A stretch of 64,000 nucleotides of DNA, from assembly GCA_035556555.1 (NCBI GenBank), contig DATMES010000012.1, forward strand, positions 1 to 64,000, in the 5' to 3' direction. The notes beneath the pieces are model-generated. The model saw nothing but the letters and a program-made list of their open reading frames with translations. It was not told where the DNA came from and did no database searches. The translations under genes were made by a program, and so were the position numbers. Below are positions 35,399 through 43,451 of this stretch, in pieces. Origin of the DNA: Frankiaceae bacterium. GTDB lineage: Bacteria > Actinomycetota > Actinomycetes > BP-191. Numbering within the stretch: the stretch's first letter is position 1; every line of letters begins with the position of its first letter.

Positions 35399-36072
35399 TC
35401 CGTCTGGGCGAAGGCGCAGAACTCGTTGCCGTCGGGGTCGGCGAGGACGTTCCAGCGGATCTCGTCGTCCCGCGCGCGCAGCAGTGTCGCGCCCGCGTCC
35501 AGGAGCAGCTGGACGTCGGGAGTGGTGACGTCGATGTGGATGCGGTTCTTCACGGTCTTCGGCTCGGGCACGGGCACGAACACCAGCGACTCGAACGGCG
35601 CCCCCGGCACCGGCTCGACGTAGGAGTAGCCGTCCTCGTGGTCGTGGGCCTCCGCGCCGAGCACGCCTGCCCACCAGGCGCAGATACGCGACGCGTCCGC
35701 GGTGTCCACGACGATCTCCATCAGCCCCGCGGGCTTCCCCGCGCGGGTGGCGAAGACGCAGAGCTCGCCGCCCTCGACGTCCTTCATCACCGTCCAGTGC
35801 TCGAACGACTCCGCGTCCACGACGACACCGCCGAGGGCGACGAGGTCGTCGATGCTGTCCGCGCGGACGTCGAGGTGCATCCGCTGCTTGACGGTGACCG
35901 GCTCGGGGACCGTGTTGAGCCACACCGTGTGCCGCGGGGTCGGCCCGGTGAGCCTCGCGTCGCCGTCGTCGTCCACCTGCAGGTCGAGCCGCAAGGCCGC
36001 TGCCCAGAACCGTCCCATCGCCGCCGCGTCCACGGCGTCGATGCAGAGGTCCTTGTAGGTCGCGATCGCCAT
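35395..36072 (-). CDS. double VOC-domain protein
   Basis: The 225-aa product is two glyoxalase-like VOC modules in tandem (about 1-110 and 112-225). Each ends in a similar block: GGELCVFATR in the first and GNEFCAFAQ in the second. Each begins with a KDLCIDAVDAAAMGRFWAAA or MEIVVDTADASRICAWWAGV strand-helix. This is the glyoxalase-like (Glyoxalase_6) type common in actinomycetes. The enzymatic role is unknown; some members bind antibiotics. The first codon is at 36072 behind a GGAAGGG (complement of 36077-36083). Confidence 0.78.
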   Translation of the reverse strand: MAIATYKDLCIDAVDAAAMGRFWAAALRLDLQVDDDGDARLTGPTPRHTVWLNTVPEPVTVKQRMHLDVRADSIDDLVALGGVVVDAESFEHWTVMKDVEGGELCVFATRAGKPAGLMEIVVDTADASRICAWWAGVLGAEAHDHEDGYSYVEPVPGAPFESLVFVPVPEPKTVKNRIHIDVTTPDVQLLLDAGATLLRARDDEIRWNVLADPDGNEFCAFAQTD

Positions 36073-36133
36073 GAGCCCTTCCTACACCTCGGCGCCGGGA
36101 GGGTTCGACGAGACCCGGCTCGGTGCACGGTTC

Positions 36134-36170
36134 GGAACGCGGCCGCGCGCGAGGCGAGCGGCCGCGTTCC
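36134..36170 (-). terminator. perfect 13-bp stem terminator after the protease gene
   Basis: GGAACGCGGCCGC (36134-36146) pairs perfectly with GCGGCCGCGTTCC (36158-36170) around an 11-base loop. It lies 14 bp past the stop of the minus-strand protease gene, in the 112-bp gap before the VOC gene. Confidence 0.7.
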
Positions 36171-36184
36171 CTCCGTTGTTCGAG

Positions 36185-37048
36185 CTACACCGGCGGGCAG
36201 CCCGTCGCCGGCCACGGCACCCGGCTCGCGCAGGTCGCCAGCGGACGGCCGCCGGTCAGCTGCAGGATCCGGGACAGCTTCGTTCCCGCGCTGTCGGCAC
36301 CGGGGAACGCCGTGTTGACGACGATGTGCGTGATGTTGGCGTACGCCTCGCCGGCGGCCGTCTGGATGGCGCTACCGGAGTCGCCCAGCATCGTCGCGCC
36401 CGCCCAGTACGCCGTCTGGCGACCGGTCTGGACGTCGTAGTAGAGGCCGAGCGCGGCGCGCGGCGTGCCGCCGGTGCCGATGACGAGGCCGTGGCCGGAG
36501 TGGACGAGCGGCGTCACGGGGCCGCCCGTGTACCCGCGGGTCGGGCCGCCCCAGTGCGCCATCGAGGGGCTCACCCACGACTGCAGCGCCGGGAAGATGC
36601 TCACGAGGGCGAAGTCGTTGCCGGGACCGTTGTCGCCGGTCGTGCTGATCGTGTTGCCGACGTGCACGAGGATCGGGGTCGGGCTGAGCGGTCCGACGAC
36701 GACGAGGATGACCTGGTCGCCGGGGCTCAACGTGCAGTGACCCGCGGTGCCGATCGTGTAGTTGCCCGGGGTGCCGAAGACGAAGTTCATCGTGCAGCCG
36801 GCGGGCGAGAGCATCCAGGCGCCAGGACGGATGCCGGTGAACGCCAGGCCCGACGTCGGGATGTCGGCGCCGGCAGGGACGGGTACGCCCTGGGCGCCGG
36901 CGGCGACGACCTGGGCGTGGAGCTCGTCGGTGAGCCAGGCGGGGCGAGGCGCCTTCAGCGGCCGGTACTCCGGCGCGGCCTGCGCCTGCGCGGGGACGGT
37001 GGCGACGCTGAGCGCGAGCGCGGCCAGCGCGAGGGTGATTCGTTTCAT
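36185..37048 (-). CDS. exported trypsin-like (S1 fold) serine protease
   Basis: The 287-aa product starts at ATG 37048 (GAGGA about 10 bases upstream). It has a signal peptide (MKRITLALAALALSVATVPA, cleavage near AQA-AP). The catalytic triad is visible: His in NYTIGTAGHCTLSPGD (about residue 102), Asp in GPGNDFALVSIFP (about 147) and Ser in ATMLGDSGSAIQTA (about 220). The sequence around these sites fits the chymotrypsin fold, but the GDSGSA ending and the overall divergence put it among the uncharacterised actinomycete S1-like proteins. A cysteine pair near the C-terminus (TCASR, TGCPPV) may form a disulfide. Substrate unknown. Confidence 0.8.
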   Translation of the reverse strand: MKRITLALAALALSVATVPAQAQAAPEYRPLKAPRPAWLTDELHAQVVAAGAQGVPVPAGADIPTSGLAFTGIRPGAWMLSPAGCTMNFVFGTPGNYTIGTAGHCTLSPGDQVILVVVGPLSPTPILVHVGNTISTTGDNGPGNDFALVSIFPALQSWVSPSMAHWGGPTRGYTGGPVTPLVHSGHGLVIGTGGTPRAALGLYYDVQTGRQTAYWAGATMLGDSGSAIQTAAGEAYANITHIVVNTAFPGADSAGTKLSRILQLTGGRPLATCASRVPWPATGCPPV

Positions 37049-37365
37049 GCGGGCACGTTCCTCACTGTGTAGGGGTCGTTCATGCCCGTCGTCCGTCGCC
37101 CGCACGGGACGACGACGTACACGCAGCAGAGGACGCACGGCTGTCTCCCCCGAATCGGACTAGTAGTGATGATCCGGACAACGCACCCAGCAAGTTACTC
37201 GCTGGTAGCAGCGGTGGGAAGGTGCCGTCGTCGAACCGACGGATCCCGGCACGCGTGCGCCCCCGGCTGCTCAACCGATGCGTCGAGCCTCACCGGCCTG
37301 CCGGACGGGCGGAAGGGTGAGCCGCCCTCGGTCTGACGGCGGCTCACCCAGTCCGGCCTTGCGCG
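37049..37365. other. 317-bp intergenic region upstream of the protease gene
   Basis: No gene is supported here. It holds a terminator hairpin (37315-37349) for the glycine-rich gene and, nearer the protease gene, a short hairpin around 37084-37112 built on CGTCGTCC and GGGACGACG. The rest probably carries the protease promoter, which I cannot place with confidence. Confidence 0.5.
37315..37349 (-). terminator. perfect 12-bp stem terminator after the glycine-rich gene
   Basis: GGGTGAGCCGCC (37315-37326) pairs perfectly with GGCGGCTCACCC (37338-37349) around an 11-base loop, 16 bp past the stop of the minus-strand glycine-rich gene. Confidence 0.7.
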
Positions 37366-39021
37366 CTAGTACGGGTTGGTGTTGCCGGCGCAGTAGTTCG
37401 TGTTCGGTGTCTCTCCCATGAAGTTGATCAGCCACGAGTTGCGTGCCGCGCCGGTCGACCCGGTGAGGCCGGGTGTCCCGCTGGTGGCGACGCCACTGCC
37501 CGGCGTCCCGGCCTTGAGGCCCGCGCCGCCGCTGCCCCCGGAGAAGTTCGCGCCGCCCTGCGCCCCGCGGGCGCCGCCGCGGCCGCCGTCGCCGCAGACC
37601 GGCTCGTACTCCAGGCTGAACGGCGCCTGCATCACGCAGAGCCACGTGGGCTCGCCGGGAAGCGGGAGGAAGCAGCCGATCAGCTCGCCGTAGAACTGGT
37701 CCTGGTTGCTCCAGTCGAACACGCCGTACGCGCCGCCGTGGCCGCCGTGCCCGCCGTTGCCGCCGTCACCGCCGTCGGCGTTGCGGGCGCCGCCGTTGCC
37801 ACCAAGCACCAGCGAACCGCCGCCGGTGCCGCCGTGCGCGCTGGCGTAGCCGCCGTTGCCGCCGCGGCCGCCGTAGCCGCCGGCGATCGCCGGACAGTTC
37901 GACGTGCAGGTCGGGAAGTTGTAGTGGCCGGGCCAGTAGCCGTGCGCGCCGTGGCCGCCGTTGCCGCCGCGACCACCTGTCGAGCTGGCCTCGCCGCCCT
38001 CGCCACCCTGCAGGTAGCCGTAGCCGCCGGTCCCGCCCGTCGCGTAGGCGGCGGCCGCGTTCCCGCCGTTCTTCCCAGGCGCGTGATCCTTCGGGTCACC
38101 CGTCGTCGGGCCGGTGACGCCGTTCGCGCCATTGCTCGCCCAGGGCGTGTACTTGTAGCCGCCCGTCCCGGTCGCGCCGCAGATCGGCGCCAGCGTGCAG
38201 GGGAGGAGGTTCGCGGCCGCCGCTGCGTCACCGTTCGCCTCCGCCGAGCCGCCCGCCCCGCCCACGCCACCGGCCAGCACACCGGCGCGCTGCAGGCGCT
38301 GCGCGAGGAGCGCGTCCCGCACCGCTGTTCCGCCGACGACGAGCGAGCCCGAGTCGCCACCCGCTCCCCCGCGCGCGTTCACCGACTTCACCGGCCGGTC
38401 CGCCGGCGCGAACGCCTTCGCCGCACCACCCGCGCCGCCGTTGCCCAGCGCGACGTACCGCAGCGCCGCCACCGTCGTACCGGTGAGCACGACGTCGCCG
38501 CCCTTGCCGCCCTGGGCGCCCGCAGTGCTCACCCTGGCCGCGACCGCATCCGCGGCCGCCGCCGCGCCACCCGCACCGCCGCTGCCGCTCGCGAGCACGG
38601 CTGCCGGGCCGAACGTGAGCGTCCGCGCGTCGAGCACGAGGTCGCCGCCGTGCGTGCCGGACGTTGCCTTCCGCATGGCGGTCGCCGCCGCACCGTCGAC
38701 GCCGTCGCCCGCCTCGACCTGGCCGGCCACGACGATCTCGCCCGCCGCGCGCAGCGTGATGCTCGCGCCGCGGACGGCGTCGAGCGCGCCGAGAACGACG
38801 ATCCGGTCGGCGCGAACCTCGAGGTCGCGGGTCGCGACCGAGCGCGTTCCCGCCGGGACGATCACGGTCTCCGACACGACCGTGCCGCCGAGGTCGGTAC
38901 CCGACAGCGACACGAATCCCTGACCGGCGAACGACGCGGCGGGGACCGGTCCCAGGCCGATCGCGAGCGCGAGGGCCGCCGCGGTGCGCAGTCGCCCCCG
39001 TCCTGCGTAGATGGACGTCAT
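37366..39021 (-). CDS. exported glycine-rich repeat protein (PGRS-like)
   Basis: The 551-aa product starts at ATG 39021 behind GGGAGGG. A signal peptide (MTSIYAGRGRLRTAAALALA, cleavage near SFA-GQ, about residue 32) is followed by a beta-helix-like region (about 35-260: TVIVPAG, IVVLGALDAVRG, EIVVAGQVEAGDG). A glycine-rich part follows (about 260-540) with many GG.GG.GG units such as GGKGGDVVLTG and GGYGGRGGNGGYASAHGGTG. Cysteines flank some loops (TCTSNCPAI). This composition is like mycobacterial PE_PGRS and other surface glycine-rich proteins, but there is no PE domain. A role as a surface or matrix protein is inference. No LPXTG or membrane anchor is present. Confidence 0.75.
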   Translation of the reverse strand: MTSIYAGRGRLRTAAALALAIGLGPVPAASFAGQGFVSLSGTDLGGTVVSETVIVPAGTRSVATRDLEVRADRIVVLGALDAVRGASITLRAAGEIVVAGQVEAGDGVDGAAATAMRKATSGTHGGDLVLDARTLTFGPAAVLASGSGGAGGAAAAADAVAARVSTAGAQGGKGGDVVLTGTTVAALRYVALGNGGAGGAAKAFAPADRPVKSVNARGGAGGDSGSLVVGGTAVRDALLAQRLQRAGVLAGGVGGAGGSAEANGDAAAAANLLPCTLAPICGATGTGGYKYTPWASNGANGVTGPTTGDPKDHAPGKNGGNAAAAYATGGTGGYGYLQGGEGGEASSTGGRGGNGGHGAHGYWPGHYNFPTCTSNCPAIAGGYGGRGGNGGYASAHGGTGGGSLVLGGNGGARNADGGDGGNGGHGGHGGAYGVFDWSNQDQFYGELIGCFLPLPGEPTWLCVMQAPFSLEYEPVCGDGGRGGARGAQGGANFSGGSGGAGLKAGTPGSGVATSGTPGLTGSTGAARNSWLINFMGETPNTNYCAGNTNPY

Positions 39022-39108
39022 GGTGTTCCCTCCCAGTTGGTGTGACTGCCCCGCTATACGGGGCGAGGGAGGGTGTCCTTCGGCGTGGAGAGGACTTTTT
39101 CGGGCGAT

Positions 39109-39142
39109 CGCGACCATCCGGGCGCAGAGCCGGATGGTCGCG
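39109..39142 (-). terminator. perfect 12-bp hairpin after the KOW-like gene
   Basis: CGCGACCATCCG (39109-39120) pairs perfectly with CGGATGGTCGCG (39131-39142) around a 10-base loop. It lies between the KOW-like gene and the start of the glycine-rich gene, so it probably ends the first transcript. Confidence 0.65.
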
Positions 39143-39185
39143 TATGCCGTCGAGCGCTCGCCGACGATCGTCGGTCTGAGCGGCG

Positions 39186-39356
39186 CTAGTCCGCCGGCTC
39201 CACGTGCGCCTCGTGCGTACGGATCTCACGGCCGTCCTCACCGAGCGCCACCGTGAGCTCGTCGCCGATGACGTCCTTGTCGACGATCACGGCCCACTGC
39301 CCCTTGAACGCGCCCTCGGTGATGAGCACCCGGTCGCCCTTGCGAAATCGCGTCAT
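39186..39356 (-). CDS. 56-aa KOW-motif-like small protein
   Basis: ATG at 39356 gives a 56-residue product, MTRFRKGDRVLITEGAFKGQ then WAVIVDKDVIGDELTVALGE and a charged tail ending HVEPAD. The RKGDRVLITEGAFKGQWAVI segment has the glycine and hydrophobic pattern of the KOW motif (as in NusG and ribosomal proteins L24/L26), which binds RNA or protein. The small size and acidic end suggest a stand-alone KOW/SH3-like domain. It lies just outside the left repeat of the integrated element. Confidence 0.6.
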   Translation of the reverse strand: MTRFRKGDRVLITEGAFKGQWAVIVDKDVIGDELTVALGEDGREIRTHEAHVEPAD

Positions 39357-39398
39357 GGCGTCATCGTGGCACGCCCGCCGTGCGGGAGAAGTCAGACG

Positions 39399-39442
39399 AG
39401 CGCGCTCGGAGGGACTCGAACCCCCAACCTTCTGATCCGTAG
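39399..39442. repeat. left attachment-site repeat (orphan tRNA-Arg 3' fragment)
   Basis: The 44 bp are identical to 49795-49838, covering the tRNA from its 3' end through the T-arm, variable loop and most of the anticodon arm. The homology stops inside the anticodon loop (GTAG, then GGCTCG here and TCAGAT at the intact gene). No functional tRNA can be made from this copy. Confidence 0.9.
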
Positions 39443-39612
39443 GGCTCGACTACTAGTCCGAGGCAGTCCGGGGCAGTTGGTGACACCCCGCCTGACCTGC
39501 GGTTTTGCGAAATCGGGTGTCGTCGGGTGTCGGCCCGTCCGGGCCGATCCGCCGCACGTTGTTAGCGCGGTGTTAGCGCGACCGACCTTCTGATCGCCAT
39601 TCAGAAGGCGAG

Positions 39613-40056
39613 TCAGGCAGCATCGGGGTCTCGCAGGACCGCGCGCTCCGTGACCACGATGTCGAGGGCGGCGGCAACGTCGCAGATGCGCGCGAGGCTG
39701 GCCGATCGGTAGTCGCTCGACTCGTACCGCTGCACCTGCTGCTCGGCGATGCCGAGCGCGTCGGCGAGCCGGCGCTGCGTCCAGCCGCGGGCGATACGCG
39801 CCTTCACGAGCAACGTCGCCAACTCGGCCAGCGAGGCCGCCTCGAACGCGGACACCGCACCGGACCGCAGGCGGTCGTACTCCTCGATCTCCGCGCGGAG
39901 GTCGTCGGCCTGGGCACGGACCGCGTCGAGTTCCAGCTGCGTCAGCCGGGCGCGCGCGCCGCCCTCGGCGAGCGTCGCTTCGAGGTTCGCCGCCGCCTCC
40001 TCGAACTTCGCCAGGTGCGCCTTCGTCGCGCGGTACTGCACCTCGTTGGTGATCAC
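39613..40056 (-). CDS. XRE-type HTH protein with N-terminal coiled coil
   Basis: The 147-aa product starts at GTG 40056, overlapping the stop of the upstream gene (GTGA). Residues 1-75 form a likely coiled coil (AKFEEAAANLEATLAEGGAR, LELDAVRAQADDLRAEIEEY). Residues about 80-135 are a Cro/CI-type HTH (LLVKARIARGWTQRRLADAL, GIAEQQVQRYESSDYRSASL). Antitoxins of two-gene modules often have this form, and here the gene follows a nucleotidyltransferase-like gene. A palindrome before that operon is a likely binding site. Confidence 0.75.
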   Translation of the reverse strand: MITNEVQYRATKAHLAKFEEAAANLEATLAEGGARARLTQLELDAVRAQADDLRAEIEEYDRLRSGAVSAFEAASLAELATLLVKARIARGWTQRRLADALGIAEQQVQRYESSDYRSASLARICDVAAALDIVVTERAVLRDPDAA

Positions 40057-40490
40057 GCTGTCTCTCCGATCCTCAGCACGACGATCCCCTTGCGCCCCGT
40101 GTCGCGCTCGACCTGGAAGAAGTCGGCGAACACGAGCCCCGATCCGGCTTCGGCAACGTTCGGGAACAACTCGCCCCCGAACCTCGCCTTCTGCGCCACG
40201 CGGCCCTTCGACAGGTCCAGCAGCACCGGGTCCAGCACGTCCAGGTCAACGCCGTCCGGGTCCCAGCACGCATCGAAGTCGGCCGGCTCCTCCTTCGCCG
40301 TAACGAAGCTGCCGTTCAACCACAGCCGCTGGCAACCCGCCGCAGCCAGCAACTCGATCGCGTCCGCGAGACCGTCCAGGAGCTGACGCCGCCGCGGGTT
40401 CCACCCGAAGCGCTCCACCACGTCAAGCCAGGTCGCCTCGTGCTCGCCGACCGGCAGACGACCGGTGTCAGAGTCGAAGGGTGGCAGCAC
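40053..40490 (-). CDS. nucleotidyltransferase-like protein (DUF6932-like), paired with XRE gene
   Basis: The 145-aa product starts at GTG 40490. The core LWLNGSFVTAKEEPADFDAC (about residues 57-75) has the GS-x9-D-x-D signature of minimal nucleotidyltransferases: Gly60-Ser61, Asp71 and Asp73. The rest is compatible with a small alpha/beta domain. Pairing with an XRE protein by a 4-bp overlap is the layout of a toxin-antitoxin or abortive-infection module. Which partner is toxic, and whether the NTase modifies RNA or protein, cannot be told. My recall of the DUF6932 name is moderately certain. Confidence 0.6.
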   Translation of the reverse strand: MLPPFDSDTGRLPVGEHEATWLDVVERFGWNPRRRQLLDGLADAIELLAAAGCQRLWLNGSFVTAKEEPADFDACWDPDGVDLDVLDPVLLDLSKGRVAQKARFGGELFPNVAEAGSGLVFADFFQVERDTGRKGIVVLRIGETA

Positions 40491-40492
40491 GG

Positions 40493-40510
40493 CACAACAG
40501 TATCGTTGTG
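40493..40510. promoter_or_regulatory. palindrome upstream of the NTase-XRE pair
   Basis: CACAAC-AGTATC-GTTGTG is a perfect 6-bp inverted repeat with a 6-bp centre, two bases upstream of the GTG at 40490. Read on the minus strand, the centre GATACT resembles a -10 element placed for a leaderless start. It is a candidate autoregulatory site for the XRE protein. Confidence 0.5.
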
Positions 40511-40679
40511 GTAACTGCCTTACAACGCGCGTCGCGGATGATGCGCAGACCCAAGACGGCTACGAGTCCGCCGGTGCACCCTCGCGACGGCCCGAGCCAG
40601 CGCAGGGGAGAGTGGCCGTAAAGCCACGCGACCTGTGACAGGGTTCTAACAACGCGCAAGGTCTCAAGGACACAGCGAG

Positions 40680-42269
40680 GTGAGGACCGTGGTACCGCGC
40701 TACAGGGACTTGTATTTTGGAATGAGCGACTCTCGGAACGAGGTGAACGAAGATCCTGACGCATTCGTTCGCAGCTACGTAGACCTTGATAATGCCTCCG
40801 GCGCTCTCCTCACTGGTGCGAAGTTTCTTGTCCTCGGCCCGAAGGGCACCGGCAAGTCGGCACTCGCATGGTACTTGCAGGCATCACAGTCTGGCGCGGA
40901 CCATGTGACCTTAGTCCGCGACGCATCCAGCCTTCCCCTCGCTGAAGTTCCCAGGCTCCAGACCGGCCAAGCCCAAGGCCCAGAGCGTACCGTGATCGCG
41001 TGGAAGTTCATTTTGCTTTGCAACTATCTAGAGTTGCTACTGAGCGACCCTAGTTGCCGATTCCAGAAGTCGCGCGAGGTCAGGCGGATAGCAAAGTTGC
41101 TACGTGGCTTCGGCTTCATGGGGGATGCGTCTGGACGGGCCCTACTCAAGGCGTCGAGTACCACGATTACGATTCCGATACCCCAGATGGGCGATATCTA
41201 CAAGCGTGAAAGCAAGACCGAACTTAATATCTACAGCCTCGTTCCTTATCTGGAGTCGTGGGTATCGGACGCGGTCGCTGACTCACGCCACCTCTTGATA
41301 TTGGACGGTCTAGACTCAATCTTCCTCAATGATGTTAACTACGACGAGAGTCTTTCGTCGTTAGTCCAAGCCGCCTACGACATCAATCAAAAGTTGCGTG
41401 AGCGCGTTTCCTCGGGCAGTGTAGTGCTGCTACTGCGTAATGATGTGTTTGCGCGCATCGCACTATCGCTTCCCGACAGCCAGAAGATGCGTGATGACCT
41501 TTCGTTCGATCTCGACTGGCGAGTGCTCTCCGGCGAAGCCGGCATCCACGCACCTTTGATCCGACTCGTGAACGCGAAAGCCGCCAGGGCGCTCGGCGTG
41601 ACGGAGGTAGATGTTCTCAGCTACTTCCCATCGCACATACATGTGGGTAGGCGATCTGGCGCACCGAGAAGCATTCCGACTCTACAATACCTCCTGAACA
41701 TGACGCGGCACACGCCGAGAGACCTGTTGCGAATCTTTGAGGAGATCCGCAAGGTTGAGGCGTCCGGCGTATATGGAGATAGTGCGGGAACATTGAGTGA
41801 CGAAGTAATCCGGGAAGGCGTGATCCAGTATTCGACGAAGTACTTCGTTGGTGCGATTCAGAACGAATTTGCAGGCTACGAGGGCGGGCCTGTCTCGGCT
41901 GCGGCGGCACTCACGGCGCTTAAATCCATCGGTAAGCAGCGATTCGACCGCGGAGAGTTCGACGCAGCACTGTCCGACGCGTTGGGCGAGAAGAGCGTTC
42001 AGACTGACCGCTTGTTGCAGCTGCTGTTCTTCGCAGGCGCCATTGGGAACTCGGTGGGACAACATGGCAAGAGTTACATGCAGTTTTACCACCGACGCGA
42101 CGAGTCAGAGATCTACCTCAAAGGAACCTTCATACTTCATAACGCCCTCATCCACGCTTGGGGAATGGCTCGGTCAGCGCCTGAACAGCCGGTGATTCCA
42201 CCTACCGTGCCCCGCCGGCGTCTGCGAACACGCGGCGCGTCCGGCGGTAAGGGCCCGGCCTCCCGGTAA
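40680..42269 (+). CDS. P-loop ATPase, candidate single-gene defence protein
   Basis: The 529-aa product has Walker A GPKGTGKSAL (residues 53-62), Walker B HLLILDGLDSIF (about 201-212), a sensor-like VVLLLRNDVFARI (about 248-260) and a helical C-terminal part. The architecture resembles the 'P-loop ATPase, Sll1717 family', a STAND-like group often found in defence islands. Base composition is visibly lower in GC than the neighbours and codon use includes rarely used AT-rich codons (for example around 41160-41240), which indicates transfer. Start GTG 40680 is the first in frame; GTG 40689 after GAGGTGAGG is equally plausible. The C-terminal tail (RRRLRTRGASGGKGPASR) runs into the sequence before repeat copy A. 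Confidence 0.72.
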   Translation: MRTVVPRYRDLYFGMSDSRNEVNEDPDAFVRSYVDLDNASGALLTGAKFLVLGPKGTGKSALAWYLQASQSGADHVTLVRDASSLPLAEVPRLQTGQAQGPERTVIAWKFILLCNYLELLLSDPSCRFQKSREVRRIAKLLRGFGFMGDASGRALLKASSTTITIPIPQMGDIYKRESKTELNIYSLVPYLESWVSDAVADSRHLLILDGLDSIFLNDVNYDESLSSLVQAAYDINQKLRERVSSGSVVLLLRNDVFARIALSLPDSQKMRDDLSFDLDWRVLSGEAGIHAPLIRLVNAKAARALGVTEVDVLSYFPSHIHVGRRSGAPRSIPTLQYLLNMTRHTPRDLLRIFEEIRKVEASGVYGDSAGTLSDEVIREGVIQYSTKYFVGAIQNEFAGYEGGPVSAAAALTALKSIGKQRFDRGEFDAALSDALGEKSVQTDRLLQLLFFAGAIGNSVGQHGKSYMQFYHRRDESEIYLKGTFILHNALIHAWGMARSAPEQPVIPPTVPRRRLRTRGASGGKGPASR

Positions 42270-42333
42270 CGGTGACAGATGGAGGCGATGCGCCTCTCCG
42301 AAAGCAGGAGCGCCGCGGCCTGAGCGGAGCCGC

Positions 42334-42436
42334 CGGCAACACTCGTGGTGGTCGGGCCGCGCCAGGCGGGCAGGCACCGCCTGCCCGCGACTTCTGACCG
42401 CCAGGTCCGGCAGGGGCCCCGGGGTCAAGATCGGCC
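42334..42436 (+). repeat. repeat copy A, after the P-loop ATPase gene
   Basis: About 103 bp that recur at 44978-45082 with roughly 90% identity, starting CGGCAAC(A/G)CTCGTGGTGG and ending GGGTCAAGATC(C)GGCCG. Inside is a short hairpin GGCGGGCAGGC-ACC-GCCTGCCCGC. It lies between the P-loop ATPase gene and the next cargo gene and contains no supported gene. Confidence 0.75.
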
Positions 42437-42498
42437 GCGCGGTCGACACGCCTCGAACGGCACGACGTCAACCGTCCCCCGGCGTTACCGTCGGACCC

Positions 42499-43074
42499 GT
42501 GGTGTCATCATCTGTACTTCTGAAGCGTCGTCAAAAGGTCGAGGACTTCCTGCGGGCCTTCGACGCGATGCTCGCGAACTGCGAAGCCAACGACACTTGG
42601 CTTGACGACCTCCCGAGCTTTCGGCCGAAGCCCGGCCGGGAACAGACGGTCGCCAGACAGGCCAGCGAACTGCAGGCAACGACCGTCGTCGCGGCCGAGA
42701 TCGTCCAGAACCTCGGCATCATCTATCGCTACAAGCCGCGCGGGACGATGCAGACGGTGCCGCTCAACCCGGTGTACGCGTGGAAAACGATCTTCGACCG
42801 TGACCCGATGGTCAACGCGGAGCACGTCTACGACGCGTGCAACCAGGCCATCGGCCTGCTTGGCCACCGTGCGGAGGAGGCGTACGAGCACGAGCGCTCT
42901 GTCACTGGCCGCGTCGAACGAGTGTCTGCGGCACCGCGTCGCGTCTGGCGTGCCGTGCGTGGTGCATCTGACGCGACTAGCCAGCAGAAGACCGCGTTCG
43001 TGTCGGGCATTGTCGTGACGGCCGTCGGCGGAGCGCTCGGCACGTACCTCGCGCACGTCTTGCACTGGCTTTAG
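42499..43074 (+). CDS. unknown cargo protein with C-terminal membrane anchor
   Basis: The 191-aa product (GTG 42499; a second GTG follows at once) is not recognised. It is helical with an early coiled-coil-like part (LKRRQKVEDFLRAFDAMLAN), a central domain (VVAAEIVQNLGIIYRYKPRG, then NPVYAWKTIFDRDPMVNAEH) and a single C-terminal hydrophobic helix (AFVSGIVVTAVGGALGTYLA). A soluble sensor with a tail anchor is a common shape for defence effectors, but that is inference. It lies between repeat copy A and the TIR-like genes. Confidence 0.6.
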   Translation: MVSSSVLLKRRQKVEDFLRAFDAMLANCEANDTWLDDLPSFRPKPGREQTVARQASELQATTVVAAEIVQNLGIIYRYKPRGTMQTVPLNPVYAWKTIFDRDPMVNAEHVYDACNQAIGLLGHRAEEAYEHERSVTGRVERVSAAPRRVWRAVRGASDATSQQKTAFVSGIVVTAVGGALGTYLAHVLHWL

Positions 43075-43167
43075 CGGCTGCCCCGACGACACGAGCACCG
43101 CTCGCGGTCGGCGCGCCCGTGAGCCCCCCGCCCAATCCACAGACGGGTCAGGCCCGGCGACGCCGCC

Positions 43168-43389
43168 GATCATGCACACATCAGGAACGAGGGCATCGCC
43201 GAGAAGGAACTCGCCGTGCTGCTCAATAGCAGGCGGGTCGTTCCCGTCACGCACGGCGTGACCTTCGACGAGTTGTACGACGTCAGCCCGATGCTCGCGT
43301 CGCACGCCGGACTCAGCACGGCGGAGTCCTCACTTGACGCCGTGGCGGCCAAGATCGCCGCTGCAGCCGCTGCGCTCCCGGCCGCGTAG
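43168..43389 (+). pseudogene. 3' fragment of a TIR-domain-like gene
   Basis: The frame from about 43168 to TAG 43387-43389 reads GIAEKELAVLLNSRRVVPVT, then GVTFDELYDVSPMLASHAGL and a Ser/Ala-rich helix (AAKIAAAAAALPAA). This is the typical end of a TIR domain (a strand with VIPV.H.VTF.E, then SP(M/L)LA and a terminal helix). There is no start codon with a ribosome binding site and the N-terminal two thirds of a TIR domain are missing. A GTG at 43216 could only give a short tail. It is best read as a remnant. Confidence 0.5.
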
Positions 43390-43451
43390 ATCGTCTCGCG
43401 AGTCCCGCGCCTTGCCGGTCGTCAAGGTCGCCGTCTCGTACGGTTATCTCC

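Noticed and set aside
42174-42471. Two minus-strand frames over repeat copy A
   Set aside because: Both are antisense to the end of the P-loop gene and the repeat, have Pro/Arg/Gly-rich translations and are not conserved in repeat copy B.
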